Positions 22,248-35,369 of a DNA stretch of 64,000 bases are shown here, in pieces (within the stretch, counting starts at the first letter, position 1; the number at the start of each line of letters is the position of its first letter). Location: assembly GCF_932526225.1 (NCBI RefSeq), contig NC_064041.1, forward strand, positions 5,204,046 through 5,268,045, in the 5' to 3' direction. The DNA is from Nematostella vectensis (lineage: Eukaryota; Cnidaria; Anthozoa; Actiniaria; Edwardsiidae). The translations under genes and the position numbers were made by a program. The notes below the pieces were generated by a model. That model was not told the DNA's origin and did not search any database. It worked only from the letters and a program-made list of their open reading frames with translations.

Positions 22248-23789
22248 ATTGCGACTTTTAGTAGAGGAAAAGTAAAGTAGCTAACATTCTATTGCGACTT
22301 TTAGAAGAAGAAAAGTAAAGTAGCTAACATTCTATTGCGACTTTTAGTAGAGGAAAAGTAAAGTAGCTAACATTCTATTGCGACTTTTAGAAGAAGAAAA
22401 GTAAAGTAGCTAACATTCTATTGCGACTTTTAGTAGAGGAAAAGTAAAGTACCTAACATTCTATTGCGACATTTAGTAGAGGAAAAGTAAAGTAGCTAAC
22501 ATTCTATTCGACTTTTAGTAGAGGAAAAGTGAAGTAGCTAACATTCTATTCGACTTTTAGTAGAGAAAAAGTGAAGTAGCTAACATTCTATTCGACTTTT
22601 AGTAGAGGAAAAGTAAAGTAGCTAACATTCTATTGCGACTTTTAGTAGAGGAAAAGTAAAGTAGCTAACATTCTATTGCGACTTTTAGTGAAGGAAAAGT
22701 AAAGTAGCTAACATTCTATTGCGACTTTTAGTAGAGGAAAAGTAAAGTAGCTAACATTCTATTCGACTTTTAGTAGAGGAAAAGTGAAGTAGCTAACATT
22801 CTATTGCGACTTTTAGTAGAGGAAAAGTAAAGTAGCTAACATTCTATTGCGACTTTTAGTAGAGGAAAAGTGAAGTAGCTAAAACATTCTATTGCGACTT
22901 TTAGTAGAGGAAAAGTAAAGTAGCTAACATTCTATTGCGACTTTTAGTAGAGGAAAAGTAAAGTAGCTAACATTCTATTCGACTTTTAGTAGAGGAAAAG
23001 TGAAGTAGCTAAAATTCTATTGCGACTTTTAGTAGAGGAAAAGTAAAGTAGCTAACATTCTATTGCGACTTTTAGTAGAGGAAAAGTGAAGTAGCTAACA
23101 TTCTATTGCGACTTTTAATAGAGGAAAAGTGAAGTAGCTAACATTCTATTGCGACTTTTAGTAGGAGAGAAGTGAAGTAGCTAACATTCTATTCGACTTT
23201 AAGTAGAGGAAAAGTAAAGTAGCTAACATTCTATTGCGACTTTTAGTAGAGGAAAAGTAAAGTAGCTAACATTCTATTGCGACTTTTAGTAGAGGAAAAG
23301 TGAAGTAGCTAACATTCTATTCGACTTTTAGTAGAGGAAAAGTGAAGTAGCTAACATTCTATTCGACTTTTAGTAGAGGAAAAGTGAAGTAGCTAACATT
23401 CTATTGCGACTTTTAGTAGAGGAAAAGAAAAGAAGCTAACATTCTATTCGACTTTTAGTAGAGGAAAAGTGAAGTAGCTAACATTCTATTCGACTTTTAG
23501 TAGAGGAAAAGTGAAGTAGCTAACATTCTATTCGACTTTTAGTAGAGGAAAAGTAAAGTAGCTAACATTCTATTGCGACTTTTAGTAGAGGAAAAGTAAA
23601 GTAGCTAACATTCTATTGCGACTTTTAGTAGAGGAAAAGTGAAGTAGCTAACATTCTATTGCGACTTTTAGTAGAGAAAAAGTGAAGTAGCTAACATTCT
23701 ATTCGACTTTTAGTAGAGGAAAAGTAAAGTAGCTAACATTCTATTGCGACTTTTAGTAGAGGAAAAGTAAAGTAGCTAACATTCTATTG
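22248..23789. repeat. 43-bp satellite, about 36 copies, abutting the PTPA stop codon
   Basis: The unit contains CGACTTTTAGTAGAGGAAAA followed by GTAAAGTAGCTAACATTCTA. Variants interleave along the array: 42 or 43 bp (TTCGAC or TTGCGAC) and GTAAAG or GTGAAG. On the minus strand each unit begins CAATAGAATG; the first unit's CAA TAG is the last codon and stop of PTPA. The array therefore forms the start of the PTPA 3' UTR. Units are nearly identical and contain no unique spacers, so this is not a CRISPR-type array. Confidence 0.95.
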
Positions 23790-26700
23790 AGGCTGAGGTG
23801 GCTTCTTGAAACATTCTGCTGGCTCGATTGACATCAAATTTCCAAAAACAAAATGCTGAATAACAGGGAACTTGGACAGAACCTGAAATATATACACAAA
23901 TATCAACGACAGCATCATCCAAAATAGCTGCAAAATGTTGTTATCGATGTAATGAGGTGTGTGAGCAAACAGGTTGTTAATGTGAGCGCTTTCAATTTCT
24001 CGCTTGACCAGGGTTTACGATGTTTAAATAGCAGGTGCGAAGGCAGGATTTGCTGAGGGTGTCAGGGTGGGAGATAGATATTGGACCCCTCTACCCTGCG
24101 TCCACCCTAGATACGCACCTAGGTAGGAGCAAAAGAAAAAGGAACAGCAGGCCCGTACTCAGAGGGGGGGGGGGGGGGGTTAGTAGTGGTGCAGGGGATG
24201 CACCAGCCCCCCCCCCCCCACAACGGCCGAAAGTCTTCTTGTTGTCAATAGACGTGCTATTTGTAGACAAAACTATTAATTAAGCATAAGCGAGATAACT
24301 CTGGTATGTAGTCAAATCCGGGAATTAACGCCCCGTAGAGATACTTCAAAGGCATAAAAAAATCCCTTTTTGTTTTTTTGGGGGGGTGGTCAGATTTTTA
24401 TCAGAGACAGAGGACTCACTCCGAAACCCCGCCCTCCGATTTGGTCCACTTTTTCTGAATTCGCACCCCCCCCCCCCCCCCCCAAAAGAAAAATTTTGGG
24501 TACGGGCCTGAACAGGGTTAGTGCGAGCCCAACATTAATATGCATAACTGGATGATTGGTTTTAATCAGTCTTTTTATCACACCGCTTTACATAATCTAA
24601 AACCTCGCAGATTTTGCACCCACTAACAATAAGGCTAAGCATTGCTGGGCTTAATAAGGAGGCGCTTATTACAAGGTAATTAGAGCCCTTCCCCTACCAA
24701 CAAGGCCTAAAAATCCAAGGGCGCATTTTCTACATGTTGTATTATGTTTCTTAACACCATAAAAAAACACAATACACTCGTATAAACTCTCATCGCCTAA
24801 ACACGTTGTTGTTAACGGGTAAATAAAGGAGAACATTGGAGTTGATCACATACCTCCGCCTTGTACATCTTGACGAGACCAGAGTTGACCTTGCCCCAGT
24901 TTGGCACCCCGCTAATGTTCCACAAGATATTGGAGTGTTCATGAAACGGACCACTTTTCATCTGGTAATGGGAATGAAAGCGAACCTGATCAGGGAGGTA
25001 TCACACAATACAGTGGGAAGACCTGGAGCGGCGTGTAAGAGAGCTCCGCCCTTACCCGGCTGATAGCTAACGTGAAAAAGGGGCACATTTAGGGGTTTAT
25101 CTCATACGGTGGTTCTTTGATTAAGTGGCTTCCCATGAACCAGTCACACAATACTCAGCTACTATACAAAGTCCTAAAACATTTTCTTTATTAGCGGATT
25201 CAAAATGCAATGTTATTAAATCATGTAAAAACGTGTGCAAGTCTTGGTTCTCTAGACGATTTTTAGATTTTGTAGGCAAAAGTAAATATAGTAACAATTA
25301 ATAGGGAAGACTGGATAGAAAAAATGTCTAACGTTATTTCGGTTGTTGGGGTGGCATATACTTTTTTCCTTGTGAAAGAAACCTGAAACACAAATAGTAC
25401 AGAGAATTCATGAGTGTACTTACAGTGTTTATAAACCGGACGCAATCCAGGAACATGTAGTCCTTGTAAAATGAGTCAACAATTGAAGAATCCAAAAATG
25501 CTTTAGGGGACATTTGTCGATGACCTATAGCAAATAAAGTACCATGAATTAAAGTATTGAGAAAAAGAGGTTTTTGCTTTGCCAATTCTCATAGCTCATT
25601 CAAGCAAATCAATGGCTTTCAAAGCTTGCTACTGTATTATACAAAAGAAAATCATTTCATTATAATGAAACAGAGACATAGTTGGAGATGATCAAGTATG
25701 TTAACTGCTGTATCTCTGTCTGGTGTCATTTTCTCATCCTACAGTCCTGTATCAAAAGTGCGAAAAGTAGCCATCTCCATCGGCTTAGTTGAGAAAGCTA
25801 CAGTATTGGGATATTTAAGATTGAAATTGGTGGAGAACGTCTGGTGTTAAACATCTATGGCCAATTTGTCCTCCAATTTTGAATAAAAACAGTAACAAAG
25901 GGGTTGCTGATAAGAGCCCTTATCAGATATTATAGAGTGTTTTCCAATTGTCCTCCAGAAACTGGAAGTCCTCTAAGCCTAAAATGTATTTGTAACCTGT
26001 ACAAGGTTGTGCTATGATAATAGATTGCCTATGAGTTGAGCACTGCCTCATATGAATGGCAAAAACTGGAAGTCATCTTAGCCTAATTTGCCTTTATAAC
26101 ATGTACAAGATTGTGTTATGATAATAGATTACCTGAGTTGAGCACTGAGAGAAACTGGAAGTCATTTAATTTGCCTTTATAACCTGTACAAGATTGTGTT
26201 ATGATAATAGATTACCTGAGTTAAGAACTGAGAGGAACTGAAAGTCATCTAAGCCTAATATGTATTTATAACCTGTACAAGATTGTGCTATATGATAATA
26301 CATTACCTATGAGTTGGGCACTGCCCCATATGAATGGCAGAAACTGAAAGTCATCTAAGCCCCAGACGCCCTGACTTCCTGCAGGCTCCATTCTGTATGT
26401 ATTCTGTAGCTTGCGCATCATGCTTAAATATCTGAAAAACAGATGTTAGGGAAGAAAGATTAAGGGTAAAAATTGTAAAATTGGTATGCACTTATAATAT
26501 TTGCGTTCTATTGCCAACAAGATTTAAAATATAAAAGTAAGAAATGCTGATAGTGACTTGGACAGAAAGTCACAAAGAACACAATAGTTACAAACAACCA
26601 ACTTCGAAGTCAGCAATCATCCAGTGTTAGTACATACATGTATGAAGTACTGGTTCCTCAAAATGTAGTATTTGTTGATATATTCAACTATACACATATA

Positions 26701-29700
26701 AAGACAACAAACAATATAACTTCAAAAGGATACTGAACATCATTTATTTCCAATTTTGGGCAGACACATTCTAATTAACCAACCAAAACAAGTCTGAATT
26801 CAATATAAGCCTAATAGTCTTTAATTTCATGCCAATGGACGCATACTTTTAGAATAGGGATAAGCATTACATATTACCTGTTAAATATCCTTAATACTAT
26901 AGCATCTTTTTCTGAATCTTGTAATATACGGAGCTTGAACAAACAGCACAAGAAGCAAACAAAAGATGCCTCGTGGCCTGAAATAATACAGTAGATAAAT
27001 AATAATAACCTTGTGAATCAGATCACCCTTCTTACAGCTGGAATGCTAAATTACGAGAGCTCAGATACATAATGATCACAAAGATGGCATAGAAAGGGGC
27101 CTCAGGCAGACGCCATATGACTCCTCTCTGATTACATGATGATTAGATTGGAATTTTTGGTTTATATGGAGGGAGGGAAACCAGAAAAAAAAACCCTCAA
27201 AGCCAACCAATCAGCTCATGTTGGAACTAGGAATTTATCCCCTCATTGGTGAAAGGCAACAACTTGCATGCTCTGGCAACTATCCAACTCAGTTGGCGTT
27301 CATTGGGCAACTAATGAATTTCTGCATGGCCCTTCAGTTGTAGCATCCTTTCCATTTGGAAATTTAGTAGAGAGCTTAATATTTTGTGAAATTTGTGAAA
27401 AATAAGGTACATGATTGATGCTATGCCCTGATGTGCATAACTTTAGTTGTTTTAGACTCTTCCTTTTTAACAAAACCAACTGTATCAGCCTATTCATACA
27501 ATGCATTCATACCTGTTCCATAGTCAATTCTCACTCTGTTACCAAAACTATCTGCAATTGACAAAACAATGAATAGTTTATATTTTTATTCATTTTTCCT
27601 CTTCATCTCAGCTCTACAAAGGGTGTTGGTTTGTTTTCGTCAGAAAATTATGAATAAAAGAACTAAACTAAACTAACACTAAAGTGAGTAATAATACTGG
27701 TACTAACAACTGGTATTCACAAAAATATATTTTCCATTATCCTTTGTTGTGTGGCATACACACTGTAGCTCTTGAATCTCATACAAACAGCACCTACCAA
27801 TATCAGCCAGCAATGCTGGCAAAGTCCTGCTCGACTGACCACAAGACAAAGACATTATGTGTACACTACATTATAATGCAATTTGTACCTTACATGCAAC
27901 ACAACAGACTCACCTTTGAAATAAGCCCTAAGTTCTACTGTGGCTCCTTGGTATTCCTCAGATAACAAAGACTTAACAAAAGCCTCAGAGTTCTGTCAAA
28001 ACGAGTAAATTATACATACAGCAGGCGCACAGGCCTGTACCCAGGATTATTCTTGGAGGGGTAGGGGTGCGGGGGGAGGGGGGGAAGTTCTCTGATAAAA
28101 ATCTGACCACCCCTAAAAGAACAAAGAAGGATTTTTTATGCCTTTGCGGTATCTACACGGGACATTCATTGTCAGATTTGGCTACATACTAGAGTGATCT
28201 AGCTTAGGTTTTATAGTTTTGTCTACAAAATTGCCCCCCCTTTCCCTGGGTACAGGCCTGGCTCATAAGGCTTCCAAAAATACAGTACAACTTATTTATT
28301 TGCATTTCCTTCGTTTACATTAAAAAAAATTCATGGTATATTTTTACAATCCATATAGCATCTTTTGGTTTTGTTTTAGAAAAAAAAATGTATGGTTTTA
28401 TGGAAGAGATACCCAGGACATGAATTACTGTAACTGCAAGGTTTTTTGGTAAGGAACCAGACTTAGAATGTAGATTTTTGTGTTTGTTTTCCAAGCACTC
28501 AAAAACACATAAGGCAGAACAAAACCTAGGATACTAAGAAAATATATGCATTAGGTAATGAATACCAAATTTTGATTTATCTACTTGAGGGGATCAAAAA
28601 ATTAGGAATAAATGCCCCAACTAAAACAGTTCTCAAAACAATTTGTCTTTATATTTCTGACAAGTAAATTGGATAAATTGATAAAGCAGTGAACATTCTA
28701 ATTTGCCATAAAGCAGGTAATTGTTTTATTTTGTGACTATTTTATACATTCTCTGTGGTATTCTAGGTTCTTTGCAGGTGATTGTGACAAGTGATATACA
28801 GATGCCGAAATAAAGTAATTAGTAAAGGGGTGAGGGGCAGGTCCGGATACAGTGGGGTTGGATTGGGTGGATATGAAAAATGAAGAGTCACTTCGTTTGA
28901 AGAAAATTAATGTCTGAGGTACGGGAGGTACTGTCCCTGTGACTTTGCCTGCTTGACTTTGTTAACGTGAAAAATCCAATTAAGCATGAAGTATTTTTAG
29001 ATCTATGTGACATGCCCAGAACAACTTGAGCAGTTATAAGCCTTCTATCTGGCCATCATCCATCCCCAATTTTGAAATCCTGGATCCGCCCCTGAGGAGG
29101 CATTTTCCTTCAATCCTACTAGTCCCCCCTTTCTGCCTTTGTAAGTTTTATGTTATTTGTTTTGGTATTTTTTTAAAACAGGTTTGCACAGTATAAATAA
29201 TGAGATTTTATGATAACTAGGATGTTGGTGAATAGTTGAGTATTTACCTCTTCCATCTTATCAAACCAATCCCTAAATGCTTTATTCCCAAATCTCTGGG
29301 GCTGTTCAACTGGTGGGATCTCTTCAATCCATTTGTCCATTGTATCCAGAACTTCAATAAGTTTAAGGCAGTTCTGTATTAAATGGAAATAATTATTTAC
29401 AGCCATTCAATTTAAAGATAAACTCTGTATGCGCTAAAATCTTGAGGGAACAAGCCACTGTGGCAAATTTTCAGCTTAAGTAATAAGCCACACTGATGGG
29501 GAAATAGCCACAACCAAGAAGCTATAGCATCCAATCTAATCAACATACCTTATTGGTCTCTTTAATTTTGCGACATTTAGGCCCCACGAAATCCTATTCC
29601 TACGATTTTTAATTAAGCAAAATTTAAAATCAGATAATCCGAAAAAGTGGACCTAATTTTTCCAAGAGGGGAGGCAGAGATTTCTCTGATAAAAGTCAAA

Positions 29701-31016
29701 CCACCTCCGAAAGAACAAAAAGGCTGCCTTTGTAGCATGCCTTTGCAGTATATCCACGGGAAGTTTATTGTCAGATTTGTCCATACCAGAGTGATCTAGC
29801 TTATGATTTTTAGTTTTCTCTACCAATAGCATGTCTATTGAGAAACAAAAGCGGACTTTTGGCCATTGTGAGGGGGTACGGGTCCTGTTTTGTTTCCTTT
29901 TTTTATTTAATGACGACCAAGACCAAGACGATTAAGAACTTATGATTCTGAACTTTTGTGCCACAGATTTGATGTATGTAAATGTGTTAGAAAATAGCAT
30001 CAAGCCAAATATGATTTCTACAGTAGTTTTGTTTTGTTGTAAGGTTCAATCAAATTCTCAGAGAAATGCGTTTTTAACATTTTTGTGAAATTGAAAATAA
30101 TTTTGCACCCAAATCGCAAAATCTCGCAAAATATGCCAATCCTTTTTTTTTTTGCAAAGTGCATGTGAACAATATGGGTACCAATAGTAACTGGAGATTT
30201 CAAGAATTATCCTCTTTGTAAAAATGTTATGCCACCTGGAACTAGGAAACGGCGCAAAACAAGAGTTAATTCTTTAGCCTGTGTTTTTCTGATTTGCGAT
30301 TTTCGAGGTAAAAGATCATGATTCAAAATTTATAAATATAGGAAACCGGCATTCACCACCATATCAAATATAGTTAGCAATAGAATTTGCCACATGGGGA
30401 AGGAAATGGCATTTTGCGAAGTGGCGAGCGCTAGCGCGCACGGAGGATAAGGATAAAAAAATGCACCTCTGAGATATTAAGCTCTACTCGTGTTTTCTTG
30501 TTTTTTACTGCCTCTCCCAGTAACAAGATAAACTCCACTAGGTCATGATAAGCCTGAAGAGAAAAGACAAAGAGAGAATTCATCAGAACTTTGAGCAGCC
30601 CGAAAACAAAGATTCATGTAAAAGCTCATAGCTTTGGATTTTCAAAAATTGAATTGATAAAAACTTGTCAAAAGAACTTCATACTAATTCATATGCCCCT
30701 CAATCCTAGAAACACATCAAAGTGTTAAAAAAACACTTGTTAAATGAAGAGATCTAAACAAAATACAGTATCTTCAAAACGTCCAAAATTTCGGTTTTCA
30801 TATCGTGATAAAGCACAAAAATATTTCATAATCCTTCACCAAAAGTACAAACCTGTGAGCTCTCCCATTTGGCTACGTCTTGCGGTTGGAAAATTTCCCT
30901 CTTTGGCTCTACAAAGGCAACCTTAGATTCTAGAATTTGTAAAACATACATGTCATCCACAGTTGTCAATAAACGAGTTTTTCTCGTGAATATTTCTCAC
31001 CCTCACTTGCCGCCAT
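23784..31016 (-). CDS. PTPA: PP2A phosphatase activator (peptidyl-prolyl isomerase family)
   Basis: Complete gene of 11 coding exons on the minus strand, in transcript order: 31016-31001, 30929-30853, 30553-30467, 29373-29248, 27992-27914, 27551-27513, 26977-26878, 26431-26307, 25524-25424, 24961-24854, 23882-23784. All phases agree; 957 nt, 318 residues, about the usual family length. Diagnostic motifs: [96 protein letters not shown] and FPVIQHF. The family activates PP2A catalytic subunits with ATP and Mg2+ in cytosol and nucleus; these motifs form the conserved core. The start MAASE lies in a 16-base first exon. One exon is only 39 nt. The stop codon is the first triplet pair of a satellite array, and the 3' part of exon 26431-26307 is copied into the next intron. 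It is convergent with the protease gene. Confidence 0.97.
24148..24510. mobile_element. MITE with CAGGCCCGTAC ends
   Basis: CAGGCCCGTACTCAG at the left and GGGTACGGGCCTG at the right are inverted. The interior has long G and C homopolymers and segments shared with 28030-28260 (AAAAATC-rich, CAGATTTTTATCAGAGA). It lies in the last PTPA intron. Confidence 0.8.
25940..26306 (-). repeat. Decayed tandem copies of the PTPA exon 8 end in its downstream intron
   Basis: The genuine exon end and donor (plus strand 26301-26365, CATTACCTATGAGTTGGGCA to AAGTCATCTAAG) has a copy at 26026-26085 that is about 90 percent identical (ATTGCCTATGAGTTGAGCAC), with the donor GT changed to GC. Two shorter internally deleted copies lie near 26133 and 26212, and a partial one near 25970. 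The intronic spacer CCTGTACAAGATTGTG is repeated with each at intervals of about 83-104 bases. Confidence 0.85.
28030..28260. mobile_element. MITE with perfect CAGGCCTGTACCCAGG ends (231 bp)
   Basis: CAGGCCTGTACCCAGG and CCTGGGTACAGGCCTG are exact inverses. The interior (GAAGTTCTCTGATAAAAATC, ACATACTAGAGTGATCTAGC) is shared with 24148-24510 and with a fragment at 29640-29890. It is in a PTPA intron. Confidence 0.85.
28838..29096. mobile_element. MITE, GGGGCGGATCCAGG family
   Basis: GGGGCAGGTCCGGATACAG at the left pairs imperfectly with ATCCTGGATCCGCCCCTG at the right. A lone right end (CTCCTGGATCCGCCCCTG) occurs at 42806-42823. It is in a PTPA intron. Confidence 0.6.
29640..29890. mobile_element. 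Truncated copy of the 24148/28030 MITE family
   Basis: Shares TCTCTGATAAAAGTC, CAGATTTGTCCATACCAGAG and GAGGGGGTACGGGTCCTG with the complete members; the left end is missing. Confidence 0.6.
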
Positions 31017-32334
<1,318 letters not shown>

Positions 32335-32505
32335 GCAGGCCTGTAGCCAGAATCAAAATTTTACCGACAAAGTTAGCCACTGGATGATAAATCCAACAAA
32401 AGCAGGTGTTTTATCTCATACTTTTCAATTGTGAAACACTAAAAGGATCAAAATTTTACCGAGGCGAGTGCCTCACTTGCCTCATGTTGGCTACGGCCCT
32501 GGCTG
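32335..32505. mobile_element. Short inverted-end repeat (GGCCTGTAGCCA / TGGCTACGGCCCTGG)
   Basis: GCAGGCCTGTAGCCAGAATC at the left is a loose inverse of TTGGCTACGGCCCTGGCTG at the right, and ATCAAAATTTTACCGA occurs twice inside (32351, 32449). The same TACGGCCCTGG end appears near 47911. Confidence 0.5.
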
Positions 32506-32775
32506 TGAAGCCAAATCCTATCAACAGGAAGGGTGGATTTTGCACAAAAGCTTCTAAGCTCAATAAACTGGAGGTGGGCCTTTTCTAGATTTTGTACAAG
32601 AACTGTTAGGCTCAATTAACTTGAATTGCGGCCTTTTCTAGGTTATTTTGTACAAGAGCTATTAAGCTCTATTAACAGGAGATGCGGCCTTTTCGAGATT
32701 TTGCACAAAAGCCTAAGCTCAATTAAGTGGAAGTGCGGCCTTTTCTAGGCTTTGCACAGAAGCTATAGGGCTTGG
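32497..32775 (-). repeat. Tandem copies of the P450 3' coding end in its 3' flank
   Basis: The last coding bases and stop of the P450 gene (plus strand about 32714-32770, AATTAAGTGGAAGTGCGGCC to TTTTCTAGGCTTTGCACAGA) belong to a roughly 60-bp unit. Units repeat at about 32655, 32600, 32545 and, decayed, 32500, with one outlier near 32275. Shared core: TGCGGCCTTTTCTAGGTT, TTTTGTACAAGAGCT, TAAGCTCAATTAAC. Confidence 0.85.
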
Positions 32776-34222
32776 GGAAATACGTGGCGGCTGATATTCC
32801 TGTCAGTTCAGGGGGTGGATGACCGGTCGGTGGTTCAAACGTGAACTGCTGGAGAAGACGAGTCATAATGAGAAAGAGCTCCATCTTCGCCAGCGACTCG
32901 CCCAGACAAACCCGCCTCCCAGCCATGAACGGTAGAAAGTTACGGTCACCAGGGACCTCGAACTTGCCGTCTTCGTTTATAAATCTGTCCGGGTCAAACT
33001 TGTCCGGCTCTGGCCACTCTCTCGGGTCGTGGTGGATCGCCCACAGGTTGAAGAGAACGGTGGTACCTTTTGGGATCGTGTATCCGTCGATCGTCGTATC
33101 AAGTATGGACTTATGTGGAAGACCCAAAGGAATCGGCGGCGACAACCGTAGAACTTCTGCGACCAGTGCTTCCATATATGGTAAGCCTTGGCGGTCGGAC
33201 ATTAATGGCCTACGGTCACCAATGACGTCATCGATACGGGATTGCACTCGCGATTGGACTTCTTGGTTGTTCATTAGGTATGCTATAATCCAGCGGAGGC
33301 TGGTGACAGTGGTTTCCAGTCCTGCGAGATAAACGTCCATCATCATTAAGGCGACTTCTTCATCTGTCACTTCTCCCGCTGCCTTCTTGTCTTCCCTCTC
33401 GATGTCAAGTTTGGCCTTCAAGAAAGCATCCGTCAGGTCCCGGATGTGATTCTCGTTGAAGGTCTCCTTGTGGAACGTCAGGATATTACCCATAAGTTTA
33501 TCCCTCAGTTCTGCGATTCTCTTGAAATTCTTGGAAGCTTGGAGAGGGAAATGAATCAGGAATGGAAATGCGTCCAAGATGGACGCGGACATAGATAGAG
33601 TATCTACTGTCTTGGTAACTAATTCAAGGGTCTCGCTGAACTCCGGGTCTTCTTTATCAAATGCCTTTCCAGACAAGAAAGAACAGATAATGTTTAAGAC
33701 AAGAAGAAAGAACTCGTCTTTCGAGTCGACTGGGACACCAACATCGCTGTTCAATTTATCTTCAAGTTTGGCCAGCTCTTTAGCGATTGTGTCTCCTAAA
33801 CTTGGGAAATACTTCCGCAGACCTGAATGAACGATCTTTCTTTTCCAAACAAGGCCAGGACTATAGTCATTCAAGGCGATGTCTTTGTAGCCTTTAGACA
33901 TGTACTCGAAAGTGAATCTTTTAGGTCTTCCCGCGAAGTCGTTAATATGTTTACCCATGAGTACTTCTCTTGCAAGTGGGCCTGACGTTACAACTACAAT
34001 CTTCATCCCAAACAACTCGATCATCATAATATCCCCATGGGTCTTTGCAAGATTGGCTAATTCGAAATGAATATTAGAGCTTTTAATGCTCAGCAGATTG
34101 CCTATCAGAGGCAAAGGTGTCGGCCCCGGCGGCATGTTAGTGGATCCCGCTGTAATGTAACGGTAGATGTAGAGTAGAAAAACTACGCTGACAAACAGCA
34201 AAACAGCTTCCACTAGCATCAT
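32723..34222 (-). CDS. Cytochrome P450 (clan 2-like), intronless coding region
   Basis: One open frame of 499 residues. The start is taken at ATG 34222 (MMLVEAVLLFV), because a strong acceptor (TTTCTCAG, minus strand near 34241) lies just upstream and implies a spliced 5' UTR. Features: N-terminal membrane anchor (residues 1-20), the proline hinge PPGP at 31-34, I-helix AGLETT at 300-305, K-helix EVLR at 356-359, FDPDRF at 409-414, and heme loop FMAGRRVCLG with the axial ligand Cys439. All key residues are intact, so a functional microsomal monooxygenase is expected. By eye it is closest to the CYP1/2/17 type; substrate and family number cannot be assigned. The C-terminal codons and stop lie in a tandem repeat unit, so the C-terminal dozen residues may be variable. 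Confidence 0.96.
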   Translation of the reverse strand: MMLVEAVLLFVSVVFLLYIYRYITAGSTNMPPGPTPLPLIGNLLSIKSSNIHFELANLAKTHGDIMMIELFGMKIVVVTSGPLAREVLMGKHINDFAGRPKRFTFEYMSKGYKDIALNDYSPGLVWKRKIVHSGLRKYFPSLGDTIAKELAKLEDKLNSDVGVPVDSKDEFFLLVLNIICSFLSGKAFDKEDPEFSETLELVTKTVDTLSMSASILDAFPFLIHFPLQASKNFKRIAELRDKLMGNILTFHKETFNENHIRDLTDAFLKAKLDIEREDKKAAGEVTDEEVALMMMDVYLAGLETTVTSLRWIIAYLMNNQEVQSRVQSRIDDVIGDRRPLMSDRQGLPYMEALVAEVLRLSPPIPLGLPHKSILDTTIDGYTIPKGTTVLFNLWAIHHDPREWPEPDKFDPDRFINEDGKFEVPGDRNFLPFMAGRRVCLGESLAKMELFLIMTRLLQQFTFEPPTGHPPPELTGISAATYFPKPYSFCAKPRKGRTST

Positions 34223-34870
34223 GCAAAGATGGTAATCAAACCTGAGAAACAAGTGCGAAGTTCAGTAAATTACAGAGCTTTTTATCTGCAATGCCGTAAG
34301 GGGGTGTGACACTGACGGCCCTTTCCCCCCAAATATTAAAAAAAAAAAAATAAGGGAACCAGTAGGGTCGTGGCTGGGTCCCCGACGTTTGCCTAATGTT
34401 TATGTATGCAATATTTCCCTCTTCACTAAATAATTCGAGGCCTTAGACTATGATTTTAATTTCCCCCGGGGGAAGGAAAATGCCAGGCAGAAAACCTGAA
34501 AACTAAAGGCAACACCCCTATTTGTTTGATAAGAGCGTCTAATTTTTGGTTGATGCTGGGCTTTCTTATTTTTGGAGCATTTCAAAATGTTCTTAAATTT
34601 CAGTGTATGTAATAAAATATAATAATGGCATTGATAAAAATAACGCCATTTAGATGGCTATTATAAACACTATTTGATTATGCATTTTACAATGCTCTAG
34701 GGGCAGCGGAGAGGCCCCAAAAGTGTATAGAGGAGATGTTTTTGGGGGGAGAGGGGTGGAGAGATGGTCGAGGGGAGAGATATCTGGGTTTACACATAGA
34801 GTACCGCTAAATCAGAATACAAATGTCAAAATATATAAGGGGGGAGCTCCACTGTATAGAAATATGGTAC

Positions 34871-35357
34871 ACCAGGGGCTCATAAGTAGGGGCAATCAAC
34901 TTCCCCATGTTCTGGTACTATATAGATGTCACGGCGTTTCCTAGGATCAGGCTATTTTTAGACGCGCGGATGAGCCAATCAGATTCAACCTTTGTGTTGA
35001 CGTTTTGGCTGAGCTCAACTGCACGCGCAGTCTCAGACAAAAAGCTATGTTCTCTCTTCGGTACTTTGACTTTTTGTTGCTCTCTTCTTTAATATGAATC
35101 CAACCCTACCTATGACTTTGAGTTCTAGCTTGCAATTCTTTTGGTAAACAAACAAAACCGACAATTGATCGATAAAAATATATTCTTCCTAACTGCAATT
35201 TGCGCGTGCAGCCTCACATCACTCGCGCGCGCGACCAACGTCAACGTAGCTGATTGGCCCGTTCGTGCGCGCGCGTCTAAAAATAGCCTAATCCTAGGAA
35301 ACGCTGTGACATTTATATAATACAGATGATTGCCCCTACTTATATGGGCCCCTGGGT
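34871..35357. mobile_element. Inverted-repeat element with about 100-bp arms
   Basis: The left arm (CCAGGGGCTCATAAGTAGGG, GTCACGGCGTTTCCTAGGAT, AGGCTATTTTTAGACGCGCG) is mirrored by the right arm ending CCTACTTATATGGGCCCCTG, with a spacer of about 20 variable bases in each arm. The arms can form a long hairpin; a CG-rich alternating tract (CGCGCGCG) flanks the centre. No ORF inside. Confidence 0.85.
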
Positions 35358-35369
35358 ACAGCTATGCGA

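Noticed and set aside
22248-23789. CRISPR-like regular array
   Set aside because: Units are near-identical with no unique spacers and the setting is an animal gene 3' UTR; it is a satellite.
32841-33830. Plus-strand ORFs of 163 and 83 codons
   Set aside because: Shadows of the minus-strand P450.
34251-34252. P450 start at the first in-frame start-like codon (TTG, 34252)
   Set aside because: Not ATG, and an acceptor lies between it and ATG 34222, so the latter is preferred.
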